The position numbers were made by a program, and so were the translations under genes. From assembly GCA_029204225.1 (NCBI GenBank), contig CM055108.1, positions 17,175,125 through 17,239,124 of the forward strand: a stretch of DNA of 64,000 bases, written 5' to 3'. Position 1 is the stretch's first letter. Each line of letters begins with the position of its first letter. Positions 46,870 to 59,368 of the stretch are shown piece by piece. The notes under the pieces were generated by a model. That model did not search any database, was not told where the DNA came from, and saw only the letters and a list, made by a program, of their open reading frames with translations. Source of the DNA: Diphasiastrum complanatum. Lineage: Eukaryota > Streptophyta > Lycopodiopsida > Lycopodiales > Lycopodiaceae.

Positions 46870-47690
46870 TTTACATTTGCAATGCTTGTAGACTTTGGAA
46901 ATATATTTCTATCTATATGAGAATAATGTACATAGCCTCATAACAAAGAATCGATACAATTACAACAAATTCATCTAATGTTATTCCTAGTATTGGATGT
47001 TATTTATGTTAGCATCATTATCATTGAGTGTTGTTTGTGAAGCAATGTTACATTTAAAATGAATTTTGCTAATTTATCGTGGCATCATTTACTTCACACA
47101 ACCCAAAGGAACATATGCGGCTCAGCTTATTGCAAAATTAGTATAGGATATTGATTTGATAAAGGTAACTCCATTAGAGTCATGAGATAGTGATGTCAAG
47201 TTTCAAAGTGCATTCATTTAGGAAACCATGCACATATCTTTGATTTTTTCTTTTAAAATATAATATTGATTGTTATAAAGAGCTAAAACAATTGAAACAT
47301 TGACTTAACAAACATCCAAAAGCAATTAAGTTCTTTTCTAGAAACTAGCTAACAGAATAGTGGCTTCACAACCAATAAAAACATAGTGGACGGTTTGAGG
47401 GGTCCATTTTACCATGTCTTATCAAAGTGTGTTGATAGGGAGAAACTGTGAAGGAATCAAGTGTGGTGATGGAATTTATGATCATGTTTCTTACGTGTAG
47501 CTGACCACAAATTAGTGGCTTTCCTTAGAAACTTTAAGAAATACAAAAGGTTCTCATTCCAGCATTACTTGTGAATTCATTACTTTGGCATTTTTGAGTT
47601 TCATGATCAAAACTTTTTCTCTAGTACTAAAAATAGAATAACAATTAAGATTCACCAAGGTGATGTCCAGAAGCCATAGCCATTAAGGCA
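46870..47690 (-). repeat. dispersed repeat R3 (inverted copy of R1/R2)
   Basis: Read on the minus strand from 47690, it follows R1 block by block: TTAATGGCTATGGCTTCTGG, AACATGATCATAA, the block ending CTCAAACCGTCCACTATG, the GCATGGTTTCC block, CATATGTTCCTTTGGGTTG and CCAATACTAGG. The divergence is greater than between R1 and R2. The (GA)n tract lies on the same side as the (CT)n tract of R1. Confidence 0.7.
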
Positions 47691-47698
47691 AGGGAGGG

Positions 47699-48895
<1,197 letters not shown>

Positions 48896-49942
48896 TTAGC
48901 AAGACTTTCACTGGGAGTTCCTAGAACCAATTCAGGGTGTTGAAACCATGCTCTTCTTGGGGTTTGTGTAAGAGATGGTGTTATTTTTGCATATCGAGTG
49001 GAGGTGGCGTCTGTTAGATGCCAATACCCGTCAATCACAAGCTCATATACCTCTAAATAACTATGTTCTCTGCAGTGATGTGCCCTAATCAAATTGTCAC
49101 CAGGCAATAGATTATGATGGATTCTGGGGTGTAGAAGTGGTATCATAATATTCCTCTTCTATACATTTGGCAAACATCGCCGAGTGATGGCAGGAGTTGA
49201 TACTCAACTCTACTCATATGTAACTGTCCATTTTTGTTTTCTATGGTTTTTTATAAGAGCATTTCCCTTAGAGACTACCCTTAATCTTATGTGTTTGGTA
49301 TCATGCCCTCTAGGGTGGTGTTGCACTACTAGGGTGTGACTTATAGGTCCTCATTTGATGAATACGTTTTTCTTTAGGGCCTATATAAGATTCGCTCGTT
49401 GATTCTATGCTCTGTATCTGTGGGGTTATACATACCACTTTGTTTGATGAGCGGTAGTATTTTGCCATCCGTCAAGTCTAGGTATTTCACTAGACATTTT
49501 CGACAGTGGGTGTGACTAGTGAGACTTAACCAAAGTGGTGTATTTTATCCACATTTGGTGGACTGCTCGCTCTTGTGTTTCAAAGAGGTCGGGCCTAGTT
49601 TTTAACTTAGCAACTTCATATAACACAGTAATGACATGCTTGTTCAATTTTGCCTTTCATAATAATCATCAATGAGAATTAAGTAGTATCAACTGACGGT
49701 TTCTTCAAATCATGTCATGTACAATGATACCAGTGATATAGCTAGCATGCTAAGAATAATACGATAAACATGCATATCATCATGTTCTACATACTTTGGA
49801 AAAGCTACATGCTTATTAATTCAAGTGAATGTGAAATAACAAATATGTGTTTCTAAACATCAAAGACTCATACAAGCTAGGACAGTCAGGTTGTCATTAT
49901 GGCATTTCTTGTAGTTAACAACCCTTTATGCATCACTTTACA
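48896..49942. repeat. duplicated unit D1
   Basis: Begins TTAGCAAGACTTTCACTGGG and ends CATCACTTTACAT. The same 1.05 kb recurs at 51343-52395 in direct orientation, with scattered substitutions and small indels. The minus strand has short frames conserved in both copies (for example RAHHCREHSYLEVYELVIDG versus RAHHCGEHSYLEVYELVIDE), broken elsewhere. No TG..CA ends, PBS or purine tract at the borders, so LTR status is not supported. Confidence 0.8.
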
Positions 49943-51342
49943 TCTAACAAACTCCTTGATGCTAGAAGAAACCCCTTTACACGATGATTCTGATGACACA
50001 ACCAACATAGATACTCATGAATACTTAATTGAAGAAGGCCCTCAACTCATGATTCAAATCCATCACTCCCATAAGATTAGACAATAACGAGCACCCATGA
50101 GCGAAGAATCACAACTAATGATGAAAAATTAGTGACTTTTCATCGAAACCATGTAACCGTGTTTTTCACCAACCAACAATCATGCACTCACATACTTCTA
50201 TCATTCACAAAGCTCTTTCTGACAAGTGACAGACAAGCGACAGACAACAAAATAGGACTAACCACCATACTTTTTCTTCGTCAAGCAAGCTCTCAAATTC
50301 GTTAGCATCACTTGAAAGAAACGACCCAACTCTCAAAATATACTACTCAAATGGCTTAACCCACAAGACTACCAATAATCACAACACTTTCCATACTCCT
50401 CCTATACTTTAAACTATTCAACCTATGCAACTATTCAATCATTCAACTATTCGACCATGTTTTTGACACAAGGAGTGGACTCTCTTACATAGCCAAATTC
50501 CAAGGGTTGCCTCTTTAATATGACATTTTGTCAATTGTCATGCATTTCATACCTTCTTTGCCACATGTCCCTCCCTTATTAGGGTTCACCTATTTTAGTA
50601 GATTCTCCAACTTGCTCCCCTCCTCCAAATAGGGTGTTCTTTGGATTTTGGAACTCAACAGCTTTTTCTCACGCTTCTCCAAGTTAGGCATTTCGTTGCT
50701 TTCCCCAAGTGGCTCTTCTCTTAGATTGCCTTTTTCCAGAATAGTATATGCTTAGGGCAAGGAACCTTTTGGCCTTATCATTGTTAACCAACCTAGTAGC
50801 TACTAGTCAACCCCTATGGGTGTAGCTGGCCCATCATTTCCCTTTGCATCGATTTTTTAGATTGCCAGTTTTTCTATGTTATCAGCTTTTCTATGTATTC
50901 GTATCGCTTGGCCCATTAGTCTGTCCAGTGCTTAAAATTATCTTGACTTTGGTGTTAGGATTTCCACTGTATTTTGGCCTCAGTACAATATTTTTTTGGT
51001 GATGAAATTTTCATTGTATTTTTTCTTTGCCGGTTCTTTTCTTGAAACTGGCTGCTATAACATTCATGACTAGGGCTCTTCCGACAAACCGGTTTCTTTG
51101 CAAATACACTAGGTAAACATATACTAGTAAAGCAACTCTGTGCATAGCGAAATTTCAGCACAACTGTGCCAGCTGGCTAAAAAGCCGCAAAACATTTTGA
51201 TAGGTCATTTTTAAGGCCACAAACTATTTCTCTAGCCTCATTAAGGGCCGGCTGGGACCCATTTCTAAGTGGACCAGCACTTTTCGCTCAGCTTTACATA
51301 TATTAAATATTTTTTTACGGTTTTTGAGACCGTCATAAAACT
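49943..51342. other. 1.4 kb between D1 and D2, nothing recognised
   Basis: AT-rich at the left, more mixed at the right. The 62-codon plus-strand frame 49899-50087 (MAFLVVNNPLCITLHLTNSL) straddles the D1 border and has no known motif. If D1 and D2 were terminal repeats, this would be the internal region, but no element protein is visible. Confidence 0.45.
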
Positions 51343-52395
51343 TAGCAAGACTTTCACTGGGAGTTCCTAATACCAATTCAGGGTGCTGAAACCATGCTCT
51401 TCAAAGATTGGGGTTTGTATAAGAGATTGTGTTATTTCTGCATATCGAGTGGAGGTGGCGTCAGTCAGATGCCAATACTCGTCAATCACAAGCTCGTATA
51501 CCTCTAAATAACTATGTTCTCCGCAATGATGTGCCCTAATCAAACTGTCACTAGACAGTAGGTTATGATGGAATTCTGGGGTGTAAAAGTGGTATTGTAA
51601 TATTCCTCTTCTATACATTTGGCAAACATTGCCGAGTGACGGCAGGAGTTGATACTCAACTCTACTCATATGTAATTGTCCATTTTTGTTTTCTATGGTT
51701 TTTTATAAGAGCATTTCCCTTAGAGACTACCTTAATCTTATGTGTTTGGTATCATGCCCTCTAGGGTGGTTTTGCACTACTAGCGTGTGACTTATAGGTC
51801 CTCATTTGATGAATATATTTTTGTTTAGGGCCTATATAAGATTCGCTTGTTGATTCTATGCTTTGTGTCTGTGGGGTTATACATACTACTCTGTTTGATG
51901 AGCGGTAGTATTTTGCCATCCGTCAGGTCTAGGTATTTCGCTAGACATTTCCGACAATGGGTGTGACTAGTGAGACTTAACCAAAGTGGTGTAATTCGGC
52001 CACATTTGGTGGACTGCCCGCTCTTGTGTTTCAAAGAGGTCGGGCCTAGTTTTTAACTTAGCAATTTCATATAACATGCTAACGACATGCTTGTTCAATT
52101 TTTCCTTTCATAATAACCATCAATGAGAATTGAGTAGTATCAACTGATGATTTTTTCAAATTATGTCACGTACAATGATACCAGTGATATAGCTAGCATG
52201 TTAAGAATAATACGATAAACATGCATATCATCACGTTCTACATACTTTGGAAAAACTACACGTTTGTTAATTCAAGTGAATGTGAAATAACAAATACATG
52301 TTTCTAAACATCAAAGACCCATACAAGCTAGGATAGTTAGGTTGTCATTATGGCATTTCTTATAGTTAACAACCCTTCATGCATCACTTTACATC
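51343..52395. repeat. duplicated unit D2
   Basis: Direct copy of D1, offset by about 2.45 kb. The minus-strand frame 51669-51367 (MSRVEYQLLPSLGNVCQMYR, then YHFYTPEFHHNLLS) is open here and interrupted in D1, so D2 is the better preserved copy of whatever this encodes. Confidence 0.8.
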
Positions 52396-52860
52396 CCTTC
52401 ATCCTTTAGTCTGACCCGTTAGAGCTATTCATCATGCATAATTGAAAGCATGCACACGTACCATCATAAGAAATTTGTTGAGATTACGTTCGTCATACAA
52501 ATAGCAATTTTGAGAAGAAACATTACCTGAAATGTGATTGAGAAAGACCAGCTTATTGCAAGAGGTGTCTAGTCATGAATGCCGCTTTCCGTTTGCATTG
52601 CCTTCAAAGATAGTTGGTAAAATCCTTCACAACCAACTGTTTGATAGGAACCATTCATTAGCCTTGCCAAGGTCTGAATCTTTGCAACTTGGAATTGTGA
52701 TTTAGTACATAGGAACTAGTACTTGAGGATTGCGGAATTATGAGTAAAAAATCCTTAGAAACAACGATTTCTTCCCATATAGATCAGCCATTGAGTGCCG
52801 CACAACTTAACGCTTGAATTATTGTGTGGGGGAGGAGAGCCGACATGTCACTGGAACCTC
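52396..52860. other. spacer, nothing recognised
   Basis: No ORF or repeat recognised between D2 and the gypsy relic. Confidence 0.5.
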
Positions 52861-52863
52861 AAG

Positions 52864-53250
52864 CTATAGATAGATATATGGAGGTTTGAAACAATTGGAA
52901 GTCACCCTTTTAGTTGAATACCTTGGAGATCTCTTAAGATCGACATAATGCTTATTTCTATCCTGAGCACTTCGAATACTATCCTTAGCCACTTGCAACA
53001 TCTCTTCAGTATCATGCAAAAAATCAACAACCTTTTGGAGCTTAACAGACTTCATCTCAACATTTACTAGAGATCTAGGTTGAAAACCATACGTAAACAT
53101 GAAAGGACTGTAACCTGTAGCAGAATGTTTTCTACTATTATATGCAAACTCAACTAGTGGGAGATAATCTTCCCGATGAGATTTCCTGTGAGAAATTAAC
53201 GTCCTCAAAATATCTTCCATAGTTTGATTAGTCATTTCTGTGAAGAATTG
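52864..53250 (-). pseudogene. Ty3/gypsy integrase C-terminal fragment
   Basis: Minus strand: TNQTMEDILRTLISH, DYLPLVEFAYNSRKHSATGY, SPFMFTYGFQPRSL, FLHDTEEMLQVAKDSIRSAQ and RNKHYVDLKRSP. The LPLVEFAYN..H..TG.SPF pattern is the distal part of the gypsy integrase core and the region after it. It ends before the GPY/F module. Truncated on both sides, no LTR nearby. Confidence 0.9.
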
Positions 53251-53463
53251 AAAAAGATTATCTATGTTAGATATAGGGGTCTTATGTTTTTTACATCAAG
53301 CATCTAGGTGTAGGATGTTGATAGGAATAAATTTGGCATAGATAGCAAATTATGCATTTCCACTTGTAATGCCAGTATTGAGCCAAAATAGAGTAAGAGG
53401 CTAAACACGTGCCAATTAGAATGTAGACAAGTGTAAAGCTTTTGTTTGATGAATTCCAAGAGG

Positions 53464-53600
53464 TTCAATAGGATTTAGAGGTGGAACCTTGTGAGGTCCA
53501 ATAGGAAATTGAGGTGTGCTTGAATATAGTCCAATAGAATTAAGAGGTGCATGGATCAATGATCCAATAGGATCAAGAGGTGACAAAATATGGTCCAATC
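53464..53600. repeat. 33-bp minisatellite with conserved 20-mer and variable 13-mer
   Basis: Four units start at 53464, 53497, 53530 and 53563 (period exactly 33 bp), with a partial fifth at 53594. Each has a conserved 20-mer of the form TYCAATAGRAWTNAGAGGTG followed by 13 unrelated bases (11 in the last). On the minus strand the frame is open for 60 codons and the array reads as an 11-residue repeat (LDPIGSLIHAP, LNSIGLYSSTP, QFPIGPHKVPP). Confidence 0.85.
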
Positions 53601-53973
53601 ATAGTTAAGCATAGTGGTAGCTCGTGGATCTACTAATATCATTGTACTCCTCATTTTGAATCTAATTGATTTGGTGATTTCATGGATTTTGTGAGTTATT
53701 GGATTTCTAGCTTTCTCTCTCTACCCGAGAGCTCATGATGCTTTTTTCCCTCTCTACCCGAGGAGAGCAGCTTGTTTTTACTTAGATTATTTTGAATACT
53801 TCCCACACGTGTGAGTGAGAGTTGGAAGTGATTGAATGCATGTAGTAGTGTGTTTTTGCCATAGATTCAAAGATAGATTTTGAATCTCAATCTAGTCTTG
53901 ATCTTGGTGCATCTACACACCTTAGGAGATCACAAGTACATGTAGTGGACAGTCCACACGTGTGAAATTCAAC
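53601..53973 (+). repeat. distal part of a copia 5' LTR
   Basis: Identified by the perfect PBS that follows and the terminal CAACA. Contains CACACGTGTG at 53804-53813 and 53955-53964 and a repeated CTCTCTACCCGAG motif (about 53716 and 53750). The left boundary was not found. Confidence 0.7.
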
Positions 53974-53986
53974 ATGGTATCAGAGC
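53974..53986 (+). other. perfect copia primer-binding site
   Basis: TGGTATCAGAGCC directly after ATTCAACA. Full match to the initiator Met-tRNA complement. Confidence 0.92.
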
Positions 53987-54649
53987 CTACCTAAGGATAC
54001 CATGCATTTTGATCCATCTAAGTGAAAAAATTTTCATCAATCTTGAGCTAGAAGTTGTCAAGGCCCATTTTCCTAGCTATCTTGTTCAATCTTGGATCAA
54101 AAGAGATCAAAAGGACATTGAGAGTGATGGTTGTCTTGTGCCCCATGTGTTGCTGAACTATCATTTTCAAAAGATAACCACATTTAGTGGTAGCCTTACG
54201 TTGTTTGAGGGCCAAGCAAAGTTTTTCAGCGATCTTTTCTGCCTGTGAAAAATTGCCTACATTGGCAAATCTAGCCATGTAGAATATTGTACATTTTGTC
54301 AATATTGTTTGTTGGTTACTTCAATGGCCAAAGTGCCACTTGTACATACACACCTAAAGTAGGTTACCACGAGTCAAGAGGAGTGGTTGTGTCTATTTGG
54401 TAGTGATTCCTACTTTGTAGGATCTAGACCATAATTTATGATGAGATTTGTACCTACCATGCACCTACCAAGCATGACTCTTGGATCTAGGCTAGGGTTT
54501 TCACATTAGGTCAAGAAAGTGGAGTCTACTTCCTTATTACATGCTGGATTTTCACCTAACTTTGCAAAGGAAGTGTGTTTTACTATGTATTCCCATTCTC
54601 CATAGTGAGAAGATAGAAACTTTTTGGAGCCTCAAGGAGAAACTCGAGT

Positions 54650-54960
54650 TTCCTCTCATTGTGTGGTGATTACTCTATTTTTCCAATGAAACCCAGCTTT
54701 GGCACTTTGTAAGCACTGTCTACAGGCCGTACTACAGCCTTATTTCCACACGTGTGGAGTTGGATTATACTAATTGATCAATGCTTTGATTGTCTCTACT
54801 TGTTTCCTATCAAGCTGCTAAACTAGATCTTGTTTTCTGATGACTAGTTTCTGATAGATTGTTTAACAAGCATACAATCACCTTGTGGATCATTCAAAGA
54901 TCCATTTATGGTCCTTAGTACTGTATTTTTCACACTGCCGACTTAAAGGTGTGACTGGGG
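54650..54960 (+). repeat. LTR-like segment related to LTR II
   Basis: ACAGGCCGTACTACAGCC followed by TTTCCACACGTGTGGAG (palindrome 54747-54756) matches ACAGGCCGTACTGGTACTGCC...CCACACGTGTGAGG of LTR II. It lies between the PBS at 53974 and the RT fragment at 54995, so it is either a nested LTR remnant or part of a rearranged element. Confidence 0.5.
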
Positions 54961-54994
54961 TCATTTAGCATCATGGTCAAGACAAAGAGGTCGC

Positions 54995-55369
54995 TTGGTG
55001 GAATGCGATCCATGTGGACTATGTGTACCTCAGTCAGGATCTAAATTTTTTTTGTTGCGGCTTGTATGCTTACTTTTAAAAAGTCTTTATGGCTTGAAAC
55101 AAGCTCCAAGGGCTTGGTATGAGAGGTTGAACACTTATCTTCTTTCTATTGGTTTCAAGATTAGTTCATATGATCCATCATTATATCTTAAACATGTTGG
55201 TAATGATATAATCATATTGCTTATTGAAAAAGTTATGGATGGTAAGATTTTCCTTGAGCATGTATCAACTTCAAATTGTTATGCAGATTTACTCACCAAG
55301 CCTCTAGCTAAGGACTTTGAAAGACATAGATCAAATCTTGGCTTGATCTCCAAGTCCTTAATATTGTAA
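54995..55369 (+). pseudogene. copia RT fused in frame to RNase H C-terminus (deletion derivative)
   Basis: 124 open codons. The first part is RT (LLKSLYGLKQAPRAWYERLN, FKISSYDPSLYLKHVGND, then IIILLI). Exactly where YVDD should follow, the frame jumps to the end of RNase H (EKVMDGKIFLEHVSTSN, then CYADLLTKPLAKDFERHRSN) and ends normally at LGLISKSLIL. About 250 residues, including the active site, are gone without a frameshift. A purine tract follows at 55386. Confidence 0.9.
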
Positions 55370-55385
55370 ATATTATTTTTATTTT

Positions 55386-55800
55386 AAGGAGGAGTAAAAA
55401 TATTGTAAAATTAGACTAATATTAAACTTAGAGATTCAAGTTTTGGGGTTTGTCCAGACTTGAGGTAGACTAGTCTAGTAATTTTCCAATTAGAATCAAG
55501 TCAGATTTTTAGTCTTCATAGTTATGTGTAGGTCTAGAACCTATCAAGAAGAATAGAACCAAAACAGAGGCAATAAGTACAAACATTATGAACTGATATC
55601 CAAAATAGTTCAAAACAGTTTCAGTTTGGTGCTAAAATAGTACCAAAGAGTACCAAAATTTAGTCAATTGGGACTAACATAACATGAAATAACTAGTAGG
55701 AAGTTTCAAACAGTCTTGGGTTGGTACTGACATAGTTTCAAAGAGTACCAAAAAAAGATTGATAATTTATTTTGCGAGTAGTGCTGGTTTCATTGTGCTG
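55386..55800 (+). repeat. purine tract and start of a 3' LTR
   Basis: AAGGAGGAG (55386-55394) followed by TAAAAATATTG resembles the purine tract and LTR start of element II (GAGGAGGAG, TGTAAAAATATC) with the TG lost. The LTR end was not located; no matching 5' LTR was recognised. Confidence 0.55.
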
Positions 55801-56586
55801 GATTGTTGAATACATTTTTGTTAGTTAATTGACATCATATGTTTTAACAATCTTGACATTGTTGTTGATGACGTGATAACAAGTGTTAATGTGTAAAATT
55901 TTGAGCTACTTTTGAAAAATCTTTGTTGCATTTATTCATGGAAGTAGGTTTGTAGTATTTTCATGACATTCGAATGTCTCATGTTGCTCCATATAATGAT
56001 GTGCACTCCCGCTTTGGCTAGTTTCTTCCAAAACATCTTAGCCCCATGCCTCAGAAAACAATAGTAGTTTTCATGCACTCGGATTCTGTTTCTTTTGAAG
56101 CAATTTAGAAAAGAGCCATCCGGTTTTCTTTTAACAACACCCTGTATAAATCAAGGACGACCAACCTACCGGCCCTAGCTGGAATGTCATCAGCGTCGGG
56201 GGCCCTGGTCATCATTGGAGTCTTGTTTTTTATCCACCAAGGGGTGGAGTGCTACAAACACATAAACACAAGAAAATGACATCACCATAATGTGATTCAC
56301 ATTGCGCAATAGAAAAAATAAATGGCTTGTTTCTCTTCAAATAATAACAAATGTCTTCTTGACATAGCAATAGCGGTGATACTGATCACTCGGTGAATTT
56401 GGTCACACTCCATAACACGATAGGTAGCATTATTCTACTTTGAGTGCAATAGAGTGTGCACATGTTACATCTTCCTTGCACAAGTTTTAATGCTATATGG
56501 TTTGGAGCGCTTTATCTTTTTAAGGGGATAGAACTCTGATGATAAAGTATTGTCGCACAGATCTTCATCTGTCTTAGGTTCAGAAT
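55801..56586. other. spacer, nothing recognised
   Basis: No gene or repeat recognised. May include the distal part of the preceding LTR. Confidence 0.45.
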
Positions 56587-56790
56587 GTTGGAGAAAGAGG
56601 TGTGTCGTGTGTGAGAAATGAAAATGGCTCGAAAAGAAAACGAACACAAAAAAGAAGCGAACTCGAAACTCGAATGAGAAATGAACTCGAACAGAAAGTG
56701 TTTGTGCGCAATGGAATGAGCTATATTACTCTTTTCCTAAGCATGACTATGCCTATCAGAAATGAACAGGACGTTAGTGATAGAAATCAC
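56587..56790 (+). repeat. LTR fragment related to the 59.4 kb LTR
   Basis: TGTTGGAGAAAGAGGTGTGTC and about 200 bp downstream, including GAGCTATATTACTCTT and AACAGGACG, align with 59369-59560. Similarity stops after TAGTGATAGAAA, so only the first part of the LTR is present. Confidence 0.8.
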
Positions 56791-57204
56791 GGTCATTCTG
56801 ATGACGTAGCCAAACATTAATAAAACACCAGAAGAATAATTTGTCGTGAACAACTAGACAAATTATATGTCGCAAATGATTTGCGAAAGGCAAGACTAAA
56901 TATTAGTTGTAATAGCTAGACTAATAATAATTCGCTAAAAACAGATCACCAAATTGAGCAACAAGAAAGTCAGACAAAATGAAAATAAGCATAACAATAT
57001 TGACGCAAATCTGAACACAGAACGAAAGAGCTGTTATTAGGTTAAGTATAGTAAAATATACATGTCAACAATGCGGTAGAGCACCAGACAATAGTGGATG
57101 AAACCGCATGCTCTACAAAGCTAATTCAATCTGTAAAGGAATGAACCTATTACTGACAATAACAAATCAATGCGCAAGGCATCTACTTCGTCTATCTCTG
57201 ATAA

Positions 57205-57217
57205 GCTTCTGATGCTA
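57205..57217 (-). other. PBS-like site left of the 57.2 kb LTR
   Basis: GCTTCTGATGCTA is the complement of TAGCATCAGAAGC, a degenerate TGGTATCAGAGC. On the element strand it is followed by TTATCAGAGATAGACGAAG and about 0.4 kb of leader-like sequence towards 56.8 kb. Confidence 0.5.
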
Positions 57218-57770
57218 TTATTTTACACACACTTGTTCTTGGTTTCTCTCAATCAATCTAAATACGCAAATGGTATTCAGTATATATACACAATGTTACA
57301 AGTGTGCTAATGAAAAAAGTACAAAGTGGATGTGCTGTCTGTAGGAAATCGTGGGTGGCTGTAGTCGTTGTCAAGTCTGTTAGCGTAGTTGCATGGGGTG
57401 AGCGTGACAAGGGTACGACGTCAATCTTTGCTGAAGTGAACATTGGTGAAGATGCGAAAAATCCATCACTCTGACAAAATGCCTTAGGATTTAATTTACG
57501 GGGTGTCTTCGCTTTTCCTAGGGCACCTTTGACATTTTGTAAGGCAGTGTCACCTTTTTTGCCTTTGTCACAAAACATGTGTAAAAACACATTTTTGTCT
57601 TTTCTTTGCCTATGAGAATCTACTTGTATTTATGTAGACAGTCGCGTTTTATTTGTCTGTCTTATTTTACATGTACATATGCAGACTGTGTGACAACGTG
57701 AGTAAAAATGCAGCATGAATGGAGGCAGATTAAAATGGGATTTAGGAGAGTAGAGGAAATAAATCCAACA
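57218..57770 (-). repeat. copia LTR (minus), with purine tract on its right and PBS-like site on its left
   Basis: Starts (minus strand) TGTTGGATTTATTTCC at 57770, directly after the purine tract TAAGGGGGGG (complement at 57771-57780). TATATATA at 57281-57288 is its TATA box. It ends at 57218 before the PBS-like site. A 3' LTR should not be followed by a PBS, so it may be shared by two tandem elements. Confidence 0.7.
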
Positions 57771-57777
57771 CCCCCCC

Positions 57778-58870
57778 TTAATCTGGATTCGTGAATGCCT
57801 TGATCTTCAGACCTAGCAATGCACAAAATTTGTTGGGTGCATTAACACTTAATGCTTTCGTGAATATATCTGTAATTATGTCCTGCGTTCTACAATATGT
57901 TAAGCTCACCTCCTTGTTGAGAACCTTGTCCTTGATGTAGTGATATCTGATTTCAATGTGCTTACTCCTAGAGTGAAATCTAGGGTTGGCCGATAAGGCA
58001 ATAGCACTCTGATTATCATAGAATAAAATTGTAGGGCTGTACTGATATAGATTAACGTTTGACAGTAAATTTATCAACCAAAATGCTTCCTTAATAGATT
58101 GGGAAGCAACAATGTATTATGCTATTGTAGAAAAAAGTGCGATAGAGGTTTGCTTACGTCTGTTCCATGAGATAGGACCGTCGTTGAAGAAGAATGTAAA
58201 TTCAGATGTGGATTTACGATTGTCTACATCTCCTCCCCAACTTGCATCAGAATATTTACTGAGCTGATGAAGATTGTCATTGCTGGCATCTCCATAGCAA
58301 ATGCACTGGTCCATGGTAGCTCGAATATACCTCATGACTCTTATGAGATCCTTCCAATAGATAATGCCAGGATTAGCCATATATTGGCTGAATGCGCTTA
58401 CTGCAAAAGAGATATCTGGTCTTGTACAGACCATTGCGTACATGAGAGATCCAAGTATTGATCGATATGGATACTCTCTCATCTGCTCCTCTTCCTGCTT
58501 AGTCTAGGGACATTGATTCTTCGACAAGTGCAGGCCTGGATCCATTGGTGAGAGAGCTAATTTACTCACCAATTTATTTGATCCTTTTTTGAGTGATGTA
58601 AATCAGTCGTTTCGCTCTGTCTCTGTGGATTTGAATGCCCAGAAAAAAGTGAGCTTCGTCCAGATCAGATATGTTGAACTCTGAAAATAGCATCTGCTTA
58701 GAATCCTTGACCAAATTGGTATTGTTGCTGAAGAGCAACGTATCATCCACGTATAAGGTAATAATAATGAAGGATCGTTGCACTGACTTGGAATAGACAT
58801 TGCAAAACAGTGCTTGGTTTGAATCCTTGTTCGATGAGGAATGGGACTGGCTTTTCCTTGGAAATCCATG
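57778..58870 (-). pseudogene. copia RT (distal part) and RNase H
   Basis: From right to left on the minus strand: an RT part with the intact active site ITLYVDDTLLFSNN and HFFLGIQIHRDRAKRL (58783-58574), a stop in CP.TKQEEEQ, then REYPYRSILGSLMYAMVCTR and PDISFAVSAFSQYMANPG (58482 on), SDASWGGDVDNRKS, ISWNRRKQTSIALF, a TAA in the EAEY motif, and FYDNQSAIALSANPRFHSRS with DIFTKALSV to the stop at 57778. Upstream RT, integrase and gag are missing: only about 150 bp separate it from a PBS at 59015. The RT belongs to the same broad clade as the fragment at 4.2 kb (both have LLFSNN/LLLSNS after the active site). Confidence 0.9.
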
Positions 58871-59014
58871 TGGAAGATTAGTTTAAGTGATAAGGAAGAC
58901 TATCAGTGACTTAAGTATGAGAATCTGGTACAGAATTATAGAACAAGAAAACAATCACTCTATCGGCTAGTAGATTCTTGTACTGTTGTGGAAGCTTATC
59001 AGGCTATGAAAATA

Positions 59015-59026
59015 GCTCTAATACCA
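59015..59026 (-). other. primer-binding site
   Basis: GCTCTAATACCA, complement of TGGTATTAGAGC (one mismatch), directly left of the LTR terminus at 59027. Confidence 0.85.
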
Positions 59027-59368
59027 TGTTGGAATTTGGTGGGCCTTCAACGGATACAACTTAACCTTTCTGGTTCAAAGGTTGCACTGTGATGCAACTT
59101 AATCTTTATGGTCTAGAGGTTGCACCAAAATCATGGAGCCTTTTGCCCTTTTCGTGAGCCGCGTTCCGGGATCCCATCCCCGGACGCCTAGCTGCCCATG
59201 AATCCAAGTGCTTCCCCTTACCCGCAAAGGGGATGGTAACGGGGGACATTAAACACTTAGACATTTACCACTTATATGCACTTTGAACAAAGTCCCACTT
59301 CTACTTATGGGATTTCTTTGAGTGTGGATTGTGGCAGCACTTTGCCATTCCAACACTCCCCCTCAAAG
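59027..59368 (-). repeat. copia LTR (minus, 329 bp) plus upstream purine tract
   Basis: Ends are TGTTGGAATTTGG (59027) and CATTCCAACA (59355), inverted repeats of each other. CTCCCCCTCAAAG at 59356-59368 is the complement of the purine tract CTTTGAGGGGGAG. So this LTR has a PBS on its left and a purine tract on its right. It contains the palindrome-like CCGGGATCCCATCCCCGG near 59170. It differs in sequence from the LTR at 57.2 kb, so the two are not a pair. Confidence 0.82.

Noticed and set aside
48896-52395. D1 and D2 as LTRs of one element
   Set aside because: No TG..CA ends, no PBS after D1, no purine tract before D2 and no element protein between them.
53464-53600. CRISPR-like array (conserved 20-mer, variable 13-mer)
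   Set aside because: The setting is a plant-type nuclear genome, the spacers are too short, there is no leader or cas gene, and the array fits a coding minisatellite.
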